From positions 71,807-116,045 of the forward strand of contig CAMYLC010000183.1 of the NCBI GenBank assembly GCA_947259195.1: DNA of 44,239 bases, given 5' to 3'. A program made the translations under genes and the position numbers. Source of the stretch: Thermoanaerobaculia bacterium. GTDB lineage: Bacteria; Acidobacteriota; Thermoanaerobaculia; Multivoradales; JAHEKO01. The notes under the pieces were generated by a model. The model was not told where the DNA came from, did not search any database, and worked only from the letters and a program-made list of their open reading frames with translations. This document shows, piece by piece, positions 1 through 8,336 of this stretch. Every line of letters starts with the position of its first letter. Within the stretch, counting starts at the first letter, position 1.

Positions 1-1
1 A

Positions 2-586
2 CGGCCTGTCCTCTTCTTTTCGATCGCTATCGGTATTGCTGCGATGGCCCTGGTACCGGTGGCCGTGTCCAGCGGCGGGGTGCCAGCGGGCCTTGTCGCC
101 TTTGGCGTCAGTTGGGAGTTCAATGGTCCGATCTACGAGCCCCTGTGGCGGTTCATCGACAGGCTCGAGATTCCCTTCGCGGTGAGCAGGCTGCTCGATT
201 TGCTCAAGATCGAGACCGGTAATCACGACTTGTGGAATCAGCTCTACCCTTTCAATTATCCACAGCTTTTGGCCAAGTTGCTTCTGGGAATTGCCCTGGT
301 GGCGGCCCTCGGTGTTGGCTTCGCTCGGCGGCTGCCTCTGGCTGGAATGCTGTGGATCTTCGGCAGCCTGGTCCTTTTTTCCGCAACCGTCTATCCCTGG
401 TACCTTCTCTGGATCCTCCCCTGGGCGGCCCTGACGGGCAATCGAGCCTGGCTGGTTGCCTCCGCTACCGTGATCCTGTCGTATATTCCCCAGTTCACGG
501 AGGTGGCGCTCTTTCCTTGGATCTATCTTGCGGTTTGGTTGCCTCCTTTGCTGGTGTGGACCCGACATCGATGGTCTTCCGACTGA
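2..586 (+). CDS. Membrane glycosyltransferase, GT87-like, C-terminal part (5' end outside window)
   Basis: The reading frame is open to the left edge, so only about the last 194 residues are visible. They are very hydrophobic with several membrane segments. They contain a WEFNGPIYEPLWR stretch followed by a FSATVYPWYLLWILPWAAL segment near the C-terminus. Both are typical of the polyprenol-phosphate-dependent mannosyltransferase-like proteins of the GT87/DUF2029 group, which transfer sugars on the outer face of the inner membrane. The catalytic N-terminal loops lie outside the window, so donor and acceptor cannot be told. The stop overlaps the start of truA by 16 bases, so the two genes are probably co-transcribed and translationally coupled. 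Family assignment is by recognition of the C-terminal pattern and is moderate. Confidence 0.65.
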   Translation, partial: RPVLFFSIAIGIAAMALVPVAVSSGGVPAGLVAFGVSWEFNGPIYEPLWRFIDRLEIPFAVSRLLDLLKIETGNHDLWNQLYPFNYPQLLAKLLLGIALVAALGVGFARRLPLAGMLWIFGSLVLFSATVYPWYLLWILPWAALTGNRAWLVASATVILSYIPQFTEVALFPWIYLAVWLPPLLVWTRHRWSSD

Positions 587-1341
587 CGCTTTCGTATCGC
601 GGCACCTCCTACGCCGGCTGGCAGCGGCAGAACAATGCCACCACGGTTCAGCAAGTCGTGGAGCGAGCTCTGAGCGACCTCTTGTCCCAGCCGGTGCATG
701 TCGTCGGGGCGAGCCGCACCGACGCCGGAGTTCACGCACGAGGACAGGTCGCTCATCTGGAGCTGCCCATCGATTTTCCCGCCCGTGGATTGGTGCATGG
801 TGCCAATCAACGCCTTCCCGAGGACATACGTGTCATGGCGGCAGAGCGGATGCGTGAGGGATTCCACGCGCGGAAACATGCCGCCTTCAAGCTGTATCGC
901 TACCGGTTCGTCCAGGGGCCGGTTCTCTCTCCCCTGGATGCCCTGTTTGTTGTCCATCTACCGGGGGTGGTCGATCTCGCCGCCATGAGACTGGCTGCGG
1001 AGCACCTGGTGGGAGAGCATGATTTCACTGCTTTCGCGCTCTCCGGTGGCAGTCACACGCAGCCGGTACGACGCATCGATGAGGCGGGTTGGCGGCGGGA
1101 CAGCGGCGCACTGGAGTTTCGAGTTGTCGGCAATGGCTTTCTCCGTGGGATGGTGCGATCGATTGTCGGCACCCTCTTGGAGGTGGGTAGGGGCCAACGA
1201 AGCATCGACGACATTCAGCGCCTTCTCGACGGGCGACCGCGGTCCGAAGCGGGTCCGACCGCCCCGGCGCGGGGATTGACTCTGGAGAGGGTCGGCTATC
1301 CGCCGGAATGGAGGCCGCTTACAGAGCAGGAAGGCCTCTGA
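571..1341 (+). CDS. truA: tRNA pseudouridine(38-40) synthase TruA
   Basis: TruA converts U38, U39 and U40 in the anticodon arm of many tRNAs to pseudouridine. The protein is 256 residues, close to the usual 250-270. It starts with MVFRLTLSYRGTSYAGWQRQ, the conserved N-terminal strand and GWQ motif. The catalytic loop GASRTDAGVHARGQ carries the nucleophile Asp51. The C-terminal half has the expected VGEHDFTAF and NGFLRGMVRSIVGTLLEVG motifs. The frame is open much further upstream, but that part is a shadow of the preceding gene. ATG at 571 matches where the family begins and gives a 16-base overlap with the glycosyltransferase. Confidence 0.95.
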   Translation: MVFRLTLSYRGTSYAGWQRQNNATTVQQVVERALSDLLSQPVHVVGASRTDAGVHARGQVAHLELPIDFPARGLVHGANQRLPEDIRVMAAERMREGFHARKHAAFKLYRYRFVQGPVLSPLDALFVVHLPGVVDLAAMRLAAEHLVGEHDFTAFALSGGSHTQPVRRIDEAGWRRDSGALEFRVVGNGFLRGMVRSIVGTLLEVGRGQRSIDDIQRLLDGRPRSEAGPTAPARGLTLERVGYPPEWRPLTEQEGL

Positions 1342-1378
1342 TCAGTCCGTCGGCACATCAGGAGATGCCTGGCCGGTG

Positions 1379-1387
1379 TGCTAGATT
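1379..1387 (+). promoter_or_regulatory. Extended -10 promoter candidate for uppS
   Basis: TGC followed by TAGATT forms an extended -10 box 14 bases before the ATG at 1402. Transcription would start around 1394 and leave a leader of only about 8 bases. No good -35 hexamer is visible at the usual spacing. The same TGCTA pattern recurs before several other genes in this window. Confidence 0.4.
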
Positions 1388-1401
1388 ACTGGCCGCACGA
1401 A

Positions 1402-2205
1402 ATGACTGAATTCTCGAAGGTAGCGCGAGCTGGCTCGTTCGATGAGCGCCTCCTGCGTCGACTGGATCGGTCGCGGGTCCCACGGCATGTGGCCATCATC
1501 ATGGATGGCAATGGCCGTTGGGCCAAAGCCCGTGGTCTGCCGCGAGTGGAGGGCCACAGGGCGGGAGTAGTGGCGGTAAGGGACGTCATCGAGGCTGCCG
1601 CCCAGTTGAGGGTCGAAGTCCTGACCCTCTACGCATTTTCGGTCGAGAACTGGAAGCGGCCACGCTACGAGGTCTGGGCTCTCATGAACCTGCTCAAAGA
1701 CTACTTGAGGAGGGAACTGGCGACCCTGGTGGACAATGGCATTCGCCTCCATTTGTTGGGACGTTGGCGTGAGCTGGATCCCTCAGTAGTCGGAGAGCTG
1801 GAACGAGCTCTGGAGGCTACAGCCGATGGTCGGGCCATGCAGCTCAACATCGCTCTCAACTACTCGGGCCGCTGCGAGATCGTTGATGCCTGTCGCGACA
1901 TTGTGGCGGACTGGGCCGGCGGCGAAAGCGTCGAGATCGACGAGGCCACGATCGGGCGCTACCTGTACACCTCCGGGCAACCGGACCCCGATCTGCTGAT
2001 TCGCAGCTCTGGTGAGCTGCGGGTGAGCAACTTTCTGCTCTGGCAGATCGCCTACTCGGAGATCTGGATGACCGAGACTCTCTGGCCCGACTTCCGGCGA
2101 GGTCATCTTCTGCAGGCCATTGTCGACTTTCAGACTCGGGATCGGCGATTTGGTGCGGTGGCCGAGGCGGACAAAGAGACGGTCGCCGATCAGGGCTCGG
2201 CGTGA
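1402..2205 (+). CDS. uppS: Isoprenyl transferase (undecaprenyl diphosphate synthase)
   Basis: UppS condenses isopentenyl diphosphate units onto farnesyl diphosphate to make the C55 carrier used for peptidoglycan and other surface polymers. The signature HVAIIMDGNGRWAKARG is present, with the catalytic Mg-binding Asp of the MDGNGRW motif at residue 35. Further family motifs are YAFSVENWKRP, LNIALNYSGRCEI, PDPDLLIRSSGELRVSNFLLW and the C-terminal WPDF. The chosen ATG at 1402 gives 267 residues. A GTG at 1378 in the same frame, with a distant AGGAG, would add 8 residues and cannot be excluded. The gene heads an uppS-cdsA-dxr cluster, an arrangement common in bacteria. Confidence 0.95.
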   Translation: MTEFSKVARAGSFDERLLRRLDRSRVPRHVAIIMDGNGRWAKARGLPRVEGHRAGVVAVRDVIEAAAQLRVEVLTLYAFSVENWKRPRYEVWALMNLLKDYLRRELATLVDNGIRLHLLGRWRELDPSVVGELERALEATADGRAMQLNIALNYSGRCEIVDACRDIVADWAGGESVEIDEATIGRYLYTSGQPDPDLLIRSSGELRVSNFLLWQIAYSEIWMTETLWPDFRRGHLLQAIVDFQTRDRRFGAVAEADKETVADQGSA

Positions 2206-2250
2206 TCGGCTGACAGGGATCGGGTCGCCCGTACTGGCCCAGGTTCGAGC

Positions 2251-3078
2251 ATGCAGCGTCTTCTGACAGCCGCAGTCCTCATTCCCGTGGCCCTGCTGGC
2301 GGTATTCCGTCTTCCTGGTGTCTGGTTTCTGCTCTGCATCGTGGCACTGCTCGAAATCGCTGTCTTGGAGTACGTCAAGGTAGGGGAGCATTGGGCTCTT
2401 GGCGGCGTTCTCAAATCCCTACTCTTGAGTGTGCCGATCGTCTCGGTCCTGCTGGCCGGGGGCCTCCTACCGGCAGAGCTTGCGAGCCTCGATGGTGCCT
2501 TATGGTGGCTGGCGCTGGTTCTGATCACTGTCGGGTCGGGAGCCCTGGCAATCTCGGCCCGAGCGCCGATCGAACAGGGCGCCGCCTCGGTCGGATTGCT
2601 CGCTTTTGGAAATCTCTATTTCGCTCTTCCCGCCGCCGGCCTCTACCGACTTCAAGGCTTCGATCCCTGGGTCCTCGTACTTCTGCTGGCCATTGTATGG
2701 CTGGGCGATAGCGGTGCCTACTACATTGGCAAGACTTGGGGTCGACACAAGTTGGCACCGAGAGTGAGCCCGAACAAGACCTGGGAGGGCTCGATCGCCA
2801 GTACTGCCACAGGGTTGCTGGCAGCCGCAGTCTGGAGCTACTGGCGTCTGGGTGAAGTCGACGGTTGGATTCTACTTCTTGCCGGCCTGGTCTCGATCGC
2901 GGCCCAGATCGGGGACCTCGTGGAATCGCTGCTGAAGCGCGGCGCCGGAGTCAAAGATTCGGGTCAAATCCTGCCTGGCCACGGTGGGATGTTGGACAGG
3001 ATGGACGCGCTACTGTTTGCGGCGCCGGTCATGTGGCTCGGTGTCGAGCTGTTGGGCGCCAGCAGGATGTTGCCGTGA
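2251..3078 (+). CDS. cdsA: Phosphatidate cytidylyltransferase
   Basis: CdsA makes CDP-diacylglycerol from phosphatidate and CTP at the inner membrane, the branch point for phospholipid synthesis. The 275-residue protein is almost entirely hydrophobic with about seven or eight membrane segments. It carries SPNKTWEGSIAS around residue 171. The C-terminal signature reads SLLKRGAGVKDSGQILPGHG followed by GMLDR, matching the CDP-diglyceride synthetase pattern including the K-D and H-G-G-x-x-D-R residues. The last four bases overlap the dxr start (GTGA), indicating translational coupling. Confidence 0.95.
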   Translation: MQRLLTAAVLIPVALLAVFRLPGVWFLLCIVALLEIAVLEYVKVGEHWALGGVLKSLLLSVPIVSVLLAGGLLPAELASLDGALWWLALVLITVGSGALAISARAPIEQGAASVGLLAFGNLYFALPAAGLYRLQGFDPWVLVLLLAIVWLGDSGAYYIGKTWGRHKLAPRVSPNKTWEGSIASTATGLLAAAVWSYWRLGEVDGWILLLAGLVSIAAQIGDLVESLLKRGAGVKDSGQILPGHGGMLDRMDALLFAAPVMWLGVELLGASRMLP

Positions 3079-4253
3079 GCCGGAGTATTGCGCTGCTCGG
3101 CTCGACCGGGTCCGTTGGCGAGAGCACGCTGCAGGTCATCCGTCATCACCCTGACAGATTGCATGTCGAGGCGCTGGCTGCCCTTGGCAGCAAACTGGAC
3201 AGGCTCGAGCAGCAGGTTCGAGAGTTTCGTCCGCGTCTGGTGGCCGTGAGCGACCCGTTGAAGGCGAGCGAGCTCCAGGATCGGGTGGGCAAGGAGACGA
3301 AGGTAGTTTCCGGTGAGCTGGGCCTTCTGCAGGCCGCCCGCTTGCAAGGGGTCGATCTGGTGGTTGCGGCTGTGGTGGGAGCGGCAGGGCTGCCTGCTAC
3401 CCATGCTTCCCTCGAGGCGGGAAAAGACGTGGCGCTGGCCAACAAAGAGTCCCTCGTCGTGGCCGGCCGACTACTCAAGGAGGTGGCCCAGGCCACCGGG
3501 GCCCAGCTGCTGCCCATCGACAGTGAGCATGTGGCCCTGCATCAATCCTTGCGCTCGGGTCATCCATCAGAGGTTCACCGGCTGATGCTGACGGCCTCAG
3601 GGGGCCCCTTTCGCACGCGGGATATCACTACCTGGGAAGAAATCGGGCCCGAGGAAGCCCTTCGGCATCCAACTTGGCAGATGGGGGCGAAGATCAGCAT
3701 CGACTCGGCAACACTGATGAACAAAGGGTTCGAGCTGATCGAGGCGCATCACCTCTTCGAGGTCCCGCCAGACAGGATCGAAGTCGTGATCCACCCTCAG
3801 TCCATCGTGCACTCGTTGGTGGAGTACCGCGATGGCAGCTGGCTGGCACAGATGTCGGTCAACGATATGATCTTCCCCATTCAATACGCTCTGTCGTATC
3901 CGGATCGCTGGGAGAACGAGTTCGAGAGGTTGGAACCACACCAACTCGGCCGTCTGGAGTTCGAACCGGTTGACGACCTCCGGTTCCCGAGCGTCGATCT
4001 GGCCCGCGGGACACTGTCGTTGGGTGACTCCGCTCCGGCGGTGCTGAATGCCGCTAACGAGGTCGCCGTTCGCGCGTTCCTGGAAGGCCGAATCCCGTTC
4101 CCGGCGATCGTCTCTACGGTGGAGCAGGTTCTGGGGTTACACGATCCTGGACCGATCACCAGCCTGGAGGACGCGCTCGGCTACGATGCTTGGGGACGAC
4201 AGCGGGCAAGGGAACTGCTCGAGCTGGAGTCGCCCCAGCGAAAGTCTCTCTGA
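3075..4253 (+). CDS. dxr: 1-deoxy-D-xylulose 5-phosphate reductoisomerase
   Basis: Dxr converts DXP to 2-C-methyl-D-erythritol 4-phosphate with NADPH, the committed step of the MEP isoprenoid pathway. With the GTG at 3075 the protein is 392 residues, the normal family length, and begins directly before the NADPH-binding loop GSTGSVGEST. Other motifs are ALANKESLVVAG, the metal-binding PIDSEHVALHQ (Asp149, Glu151), the substrate loop SGGPF and SATLMNKGFELIEAHHLF. HPQSIVHSLVEY is also present. The start overlaps the cdsA stop by 4 bases. The open frame continues upstream inside cdsA, but that is a shadow. The product feeds the chain made by UppS two genes upstream. Confidence 0.97.
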   Translation: MSRSIALLGSTGSVGESTLQVIRHHPDRLHVEALAALGSKLDRLEQQVREFRPRLVAVSDPLKASELQDRVGKETKVVSGELGLLQAARLQGVDLVVAAVVGAAGLPATHASLEAGKDVALANKESLVVAGRLLKEVAQATGAQLLPIDSEHVALHQSLRSGHPSEVHRLMLTASGGPFRTRDITTWEEIGPEEALRHPTWQMGAKISIDSATLMNKGFELIEAHHLFEVPPDRIEVVIHPQSIVHSLVEYRDGSWLAQMSVNDMIFPIQYALSYPDRWENEFERLEPHQLGRLEFEPVDDLRFPSVDLARGTLSLGDSAPAVLNAANEVAVRAFLEGRIPFPAIVSTVEQVLGLHDPGPITSLEDALGYDAWGRQRARELLELESPQRKSL

Positions 4254-4401
4254 TTCCCTGCGGTGGTCGAAGATCGTTGGAGGGCCTTTACCCAACCAGT
4301 ATTGCACTCCTTTCGGGCGAGGACGACATTCGCCATCGCGCTCACGGTCTCTTCTCGAGGATCGCTTCTACCCTTGGGACGGCCGTCGATGTCAGTACAG
4401 G

Positions 4402-5190
4402 TCAGCTGTTGTTTTTCGGTTGCAGGCTCAAGTCCTTCTGCAAGATGTTCTTGAAACGCGTCGCGCTGATTGGGTGATCGGCGAGAAGGCGACCTTCGTA
4501 GACAAGACTGAATACGCCATAGGGAGATGGCATCCTCTCTCGTGCCTCCACTGAATCGACCATTTCCACCAGGTGTAGCTGAATTCCATGTCGCTCCGCG
4601 ACCGGCGGCAGTTCTGCAATGGCTTTGCCGATATACGGGCACTGATTCGTATAGAGCAGTTGCAAATCACGACACCGGCTCAGTCTTTCGTCCCAGTCGT
4701 TCGGGAAAGAAGGGAAGGGGCCTCCTCCGGTTCGTCTTACCAACAACTGAAAGCTGGACGGTGCCTCGTCGACCGGCACGAAACCGTTCTTGAGGAAAAC
4801 GCCCTTGTTCGCCATCCAAGGACCATCACTGGTGACGACTGCCACCCCCTCAAGGCCGGTGGTTGCCGCATCGTCTATGCAGTGCTGCAACAGTGTCGAT
4901 GCGAGCCCCCTGGAGGCCAATTGGCCGGACTTCACCCAGAGGCAATGGATGACCAGATAGTTCGGCGCGCGAATGACGCGCCAGGTGTTTTCCCCAGGTA
5001 TGTACTCGAGGAAGCCCGCCTGCTTGCCCCCCTCTGTGAGAAGCAGCTTGATTCGCATACCCTCCTCGAAGCGTCTCTGAAGCCACGATCGCTTGGCCAG
5101 GTACCCGGCATGCCTCTTGTTCTTCAGGCAAAAGAAGCCCGTCTCTTCCACGTTCTCGGCGTCGACAGTGACAATCGAGAAACCAGTCAT
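4402..5190 (-). CDS. GNAT acetyltransferase with C-terminal YoaP-like domain
   Basis: The protein is 262 residues from the ATG at 5190. The first part (about 1-150) is a GNAT fold: NYLVIHCLWVKSGQLASRGL is the core strand and acetyl-CoA loop region, followed by LASTLLQHCIDDA. The last part (about 165-255) resembles the YoaP domain, with LLYTNQCPYIGKAIAEL as a thioredoxin-like strand-Cys-Pro-helix start. The order GNAT then YoaP is a known pairing. The substrate is not known to me. A GTG at 5235 would extend the protein by 15 residues into the DinB gene. The chosen ATG begins where family members usually begin. It is transcribed with DinB, against the direction of dxr. Confidence 0.75.
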   Translation of the reverse strand: MTGFSIVTVDAENVEETGFFCLKNKRHAGYLAKRSWLQRRFEEGMRIKLLLTEGGKQAGFLEYIPGENTWRVIRAPNYLVIHCLWVKSGQLASRGLASTLLQHCIDDAATTGLEGVAVVTSDGPWMANKGVFLKNGFVPVDEAPSSFQLLVRRTGGGPFPSFPNDWDERLSRCRDLQLLYTNQCPYIGKAIAELPPVAERHGIQLHLVEMVDSVEARERMPSPYGVFSLVYEGRLLADHPISATRFKNILQKDLSLQPKNNS

Positions 5191-5222
5191 CGTAGCGGCG
5201 CCCCAGCCATCTGTCGACAAGC

Positions 5223-5750
5223 CTACATTCCCCACAAGTGGCCGGTGTTGACCGGCTTGCCCTGAAGCTTCAAGTAGTAGAAGAGTTGTCCCTTGTGTTG
5301 CATCGTGTGACGGATCGAGTGCAGAAGGTGCCGGCCCAACGCGAAGGTTTCGTCAGGATGCCAGGGAGCAGCAAGCTCTCGATCTGCCAGGTCCTCCTCG
5401 CTGACGCTCTGCAGCATTTCGAAGGCCTGGTCTGCGTCCTCGGCGAGCAGCTTCCGGGCCTGAGCCACGCTCTCTACACTTGACATCTTCTCGGCCGGCG
5501 GGAGCATTTCGCCCGGCTCCATGTCCTCCAGGCTCATGCCGTCGGGCATGCCCCAGTCACCGGTGACGAAGCCTCTGAATCCAGGACCATTGGAGGTGGC
5601 TGTGTGCATCAAGAGCTGCCCCATAGTCATCCAGTTCTCCCCGGTGGCCGGCTTCCAGTCGAGCGCCTCGTCTTCGGCGACTTCGAACAGCGCGTCGGTC
5701 ACGCGGTAAAGGTACTCCAGTTCATCGGTCAGCAATTCGGTCCAGTTCAT
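5223..5750 (-). CDS. DinB/YfiT-like putative metalloenzyme
   Basis: A 175-residue helical protein of the DinB/YfiT superfamily. The three expected metal-binding histidines are visible: His49 in GQLLMHTA, and His148 and His152 in the HxxxH of HSIRHTMQHKGQL. The C-terminal HKGQLFYYLKLQGKPV segment is characteristic. Members include thiol S-transferases acting with bacillithiol or mycothiol, but many have no known reaction, so no substrate is assigned. It lies just upstream of the GNAT-YoaP gene on the same strand with a 32-base gap, so the two are probably one operon. Confidence 0.8.
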   Translation of the reverse strand: MNWTELLTDELEYLYRVTDALFEVAEDEALDWKPATGENWMTMGQLLMHTATSNGPGFRGFVTGDWGMPDGMSLEDMEPGEMLPPAEKMSSVESVAQARKLLAEDADQAFEMLQSVSEEDLADRELAAPWHPDETFALGRHLLHSIRHTMQHKGQLFYYLKLQGKPVNTGHLWGM

Positions 5751-5798
5751 GACGTCTCCCTTCTGTGGATCTCGGAATCGGATTTCGTTGGGCTCAGC

Positions 5799-8051
5799 CT
5801 ACTCGATCTTCGGCACGGGTTCGTCTTTCTTGAGAAGACGTCGTTTGGGTGGTGTGGCCCCTTTTCGGAAGAGGTCCAGCTCCGCTCCGCTGCGCTGACG
5901 AGGTACCAGCAGACCGGTTTCGGTCTCGAACCAATGCTCGACGATCTTGGCAGGGCGGCCAGGGTCCCCTGCCGGTCGCAGCGGCACTGCCCGCTCCATG
6001 AACGCTTTCCAGATCGGGGCTGCCGCCGCGGCTCCAGACAGGCGTAGCGGGTCATTGTCGTCGAGTCCGACCCACACGACTGCCACTACTGACCCGGCAC
6101 CACCGGCGAACCAGGCGTCGCGAGCTCGCGAGGATGTGCCTGTCTTGCCGAACGCCTTGTGATTCTCCAGGGCGGCGGCGGCCGAGGTCCCCTGCCGGAC
6201 AGAGTCCTCCAACAGATCTCGAATCAGGTAGGCCGTGGCGGGCTCGACGACTTTGACCGAGGTCGTTTTGTGTTGCACCAGCAACCGACCGCCGGGTAGG
6301 AAGATCTTGTCGTAGGGTCGCGGCAGGAGAGCTCGACCCAGAGAGCCGAAGACCGTATAGGCACGCGCCAGAGTCAGTGGCGTGGTTTCGACCGCGCCGA
6401 GCACGAAAGCGGGTGGAAGATTCTTGGGAAGCTCCATTCCGCTGCGACGTAGGCGCTCAGCCGTGTTGCGGAAACCGCACCAACGGCCAATCCGCACGAA
6501 GGGTACATTGAGCGACTGGACGGTCGCCTGCCGAACCGAGACCGATGGTCGGAACTCTTGGTCGGGGTTCTCGGGGCTCCAAGGTCCGGAGGGCAGGTCC
6601 AGGGTCAGTGACTGATCGGAGACGCGTCGGGCGGGAAAGAGTGGATCTCGGTCCCCGCAGTCCTGCAAGGGTCCCAACAGCACCAGCGGCTTGACCGCCG
6701 AGCCCGGCTGGCGCTCGGCGCGTCGCGCCCGGTCGAAACTGTCGGAGCGCAGTCGAGGGTCGCCCCCGACATAGGCGAGAACATCACCAGTGTGTGTGTC
6801 TAGCGCCACCAGCGCCGCTGAGAGTGGCTGGGCTCTCAATCGCGAATGGCCCGAGCGCAGCCTGCGCAAGCCATCGAGGACCGCTTCTTCGGCCGCCTCC
6901 TGGAGAAGTGGGTCGAGCGTCGAGAACACAACCGCGCCCCGCCCGTCCTCGGCACGCCTGGGGGCGTTGGATTCGACCTCGTCCTCGAGCCAGTCGAGGA
7001 AATACGGCGCGTCAGGAAGTGCGGGAGCGGATGGCCGGAGAGAGGGCAAACCCCGGCGGTGGGCGTCGTGCATCTGAGTGGGAGTCAGCCAGTCGAGTGC
7101 GACGAGGCGCGTCAGTACCCAGCGGTAGCGCTCCAGCACGGCTTCGGGATTGCGTACCGGGCTCAGCCGGTTCGGTCCCTGAATCATCGCCGCGAGCAGT
7201 GCCGATTCAGCGACATCGAGCTGGTCGACTGATTTCGAGAAATAGGCTCGGGCCGCGGAGCCGAGGCCGAAGATCTGAACGCCGTCCAGATGCCCGAAAT
7301 AGACGGCGTTGAGGTAGGCCTCTAGGATTTCAGTCTTGTCGTACTCGGCCTCGAGCGCCAGGGCGCGGACCGCCTCCGAGGCCTTGCGCCCCATCGAGCG
7401 CTTGGGGCTCAAGTCGCGCAGCTTGACGAGTTGCTGGGTAATCGTGCTGCCGCCCTGCACCACCTTGCCTGCCTTGACATTGCGCAGGGTGGCGCGCGCC
7501 AGCGCCTGGGCGTCGACCCCCGAGTGCTCGAAGAAGCGACCGTCTTCCGCCGCCAACACCGGTTGCCAGACATGCTCGGGCAGCTGTTCGAAGCGCACCC
7601 GTGAGCGCCGCCCGCGGTTGGTGTCGAAGGACTCTGCCAGCAATTCGGGCTCCAACCATAGGTGCTTGCTGCGGAGAGGGGCCTCGTTCTCGTCCATTCC
7701 CTCGAGGATCATGCCGTCTCCGCGATGCAGCCTGAGCCCGATCATTCGGGCAGGGTGCTGCTTTTTGCCGATTCGCATCGGCCGGCGATAGAACCAGAAT
7801 TTCTCGAAGCCGAAGAAATATTCGCCCGGCTTCCTCGGTTGTTCCCCTTGTCGCCTCTCGTAGCCCAGGCGCTCCAGTCGACGGGGAAGGTCGAGTTGAG
7901 TTATGGTGCGCCCCGACTCGATCGGCATGCGGCCCGAGTAGACGCGAACTTCATTGCGTCCCAGGTCGTCATCCAGGTCACTGGCTCGGCTCAGACCAGG
8001 AACGAGACAACCGAGAACACAGAGCACAAGGAGCGGCAGGGGGAAACGCAT
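5799..8051 (-). CDS. Class A penicillin-binding protein (PBP1b-like transglycosylase/transpeptidase)
   Basis: This bifunctional enzyme polymerises lipid II and cross-links peptidoglycan in the periplasm. In 750 residues the order is: N-terminal hydrophobic segment (1-23), UB2H-like region (about 45-120), GT51 transglycosylase (about 150-320) and transpeptidase (about 370-690). GT51 motifs are AAEDGRFFEHSGVD with catalytic Glu169, VQGGSTITQQLVK and EAYLNAVYFG. Transpeptidase motifs are Ser451-Ala-Val-Lys454 (SxxK), Ser513-Leu-Asn515 (SxN) and Lys636-Thr-Gly638 (KTG). The frame is open for 89 more codons upstream, but the signal-like segment fixes the start at 8051. There is no clear ribosome site there. 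The N-terminus contains VLGC, close to but not a perfect lipobox, so whether it is a membrane anchor or lipidated is open. Confidence 0.93.
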   Translation of the reverse strand: MRFPLPLLVLCVLGCLVPGLSRASDLDDDLGRNEVRVYSGRMPIESGRTITQLDLPRRLERLGYERRQGEQPRKPGEYFFGFEKFWFYRRPMRIGKKQHPARMIGLRLHRGDGMILEGMDENEAPLRSKHLWLEPELLAESFDTNRGRRSRVRFEQLPEHVWQPVLAAEDGRFFEHSGVDAQALARATLRNVKAGKVVQGGSTITQQLVKLRDLSPKRSMGRKASEAVRALALEAEYDKTEILEAYLNAVYFGHLDGVQIFGLGSAARAYFSKSVDQLDVAESALLAAMIQGPNRLSPVRNPEAVLERYRWVLTRLVALDWLTPTQMHDAHRRGLPSLRPSAPALPDAPYFLDWLEDEVESNAPRRAEDGRGAVVFSTLDPLLQEAAEEAVLDGLRRLRSGHSRLRAQPLSAALVALDTHTGDVLAYVGGDPRLRSDSFDRARRAERQPGSAVKPLVLLGPLQDCGDRDPLFPARRVSDQSLTLDLPSGPWSPENPDQEFRPSVSVRQATVQSLNVPFVRIGRWCGFRNTAERLRRSGMELPKNLPPAFVLGAVETTPLTLARAYTVFGSLGRALLPRPYDKIFLPGGRLLVQHKTTSVKVVEPATAYLIRDLLEDSVRQGTSAAAALENHKAFGKTGTSSRARDAWFAGGAGSVVAVVWVGLDDNDPLRLSGAAAAAPIWKAFMERAVPLRPAGDPGRPAKIVEHWFETETGLLVPRQRSGAELDLFRKGATPPKRRLLKKDEPVPKIE

Positions 8052-8336
8052 CGTGAAATTCGCCTGTGCGCTCCGGAACTGGTCCGGATGGCGTGGAATC
8101 CGGTGACGACCGTTCGAATGAAAGCTCCTCCACATTTCGCATCCAAGGATACAGGTCAATACAACCTCGCAGCCCGGCTCCGACAAGGGGAGTGGGCATG
8201 GGAGTTGCTTGTGCTGTCGGAGTCGAAGAGAGGGATGTTTGCGCGAGCCTATTCGCCCGTCCGGCGGAGTCGCGGAACCCCGAGACTTGATCCTGATGCG
8301 TGTTGAGGGGAGAATCACTCCCTATCGAGGCTAGAA

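Noticed and set aside
232..570. N-terminal extension of TruA by 113 codons
   Set aside because: This stretch is an out-of-frame shadow of the membrane glycosyltransferase. The conserved TruA start is at 571.
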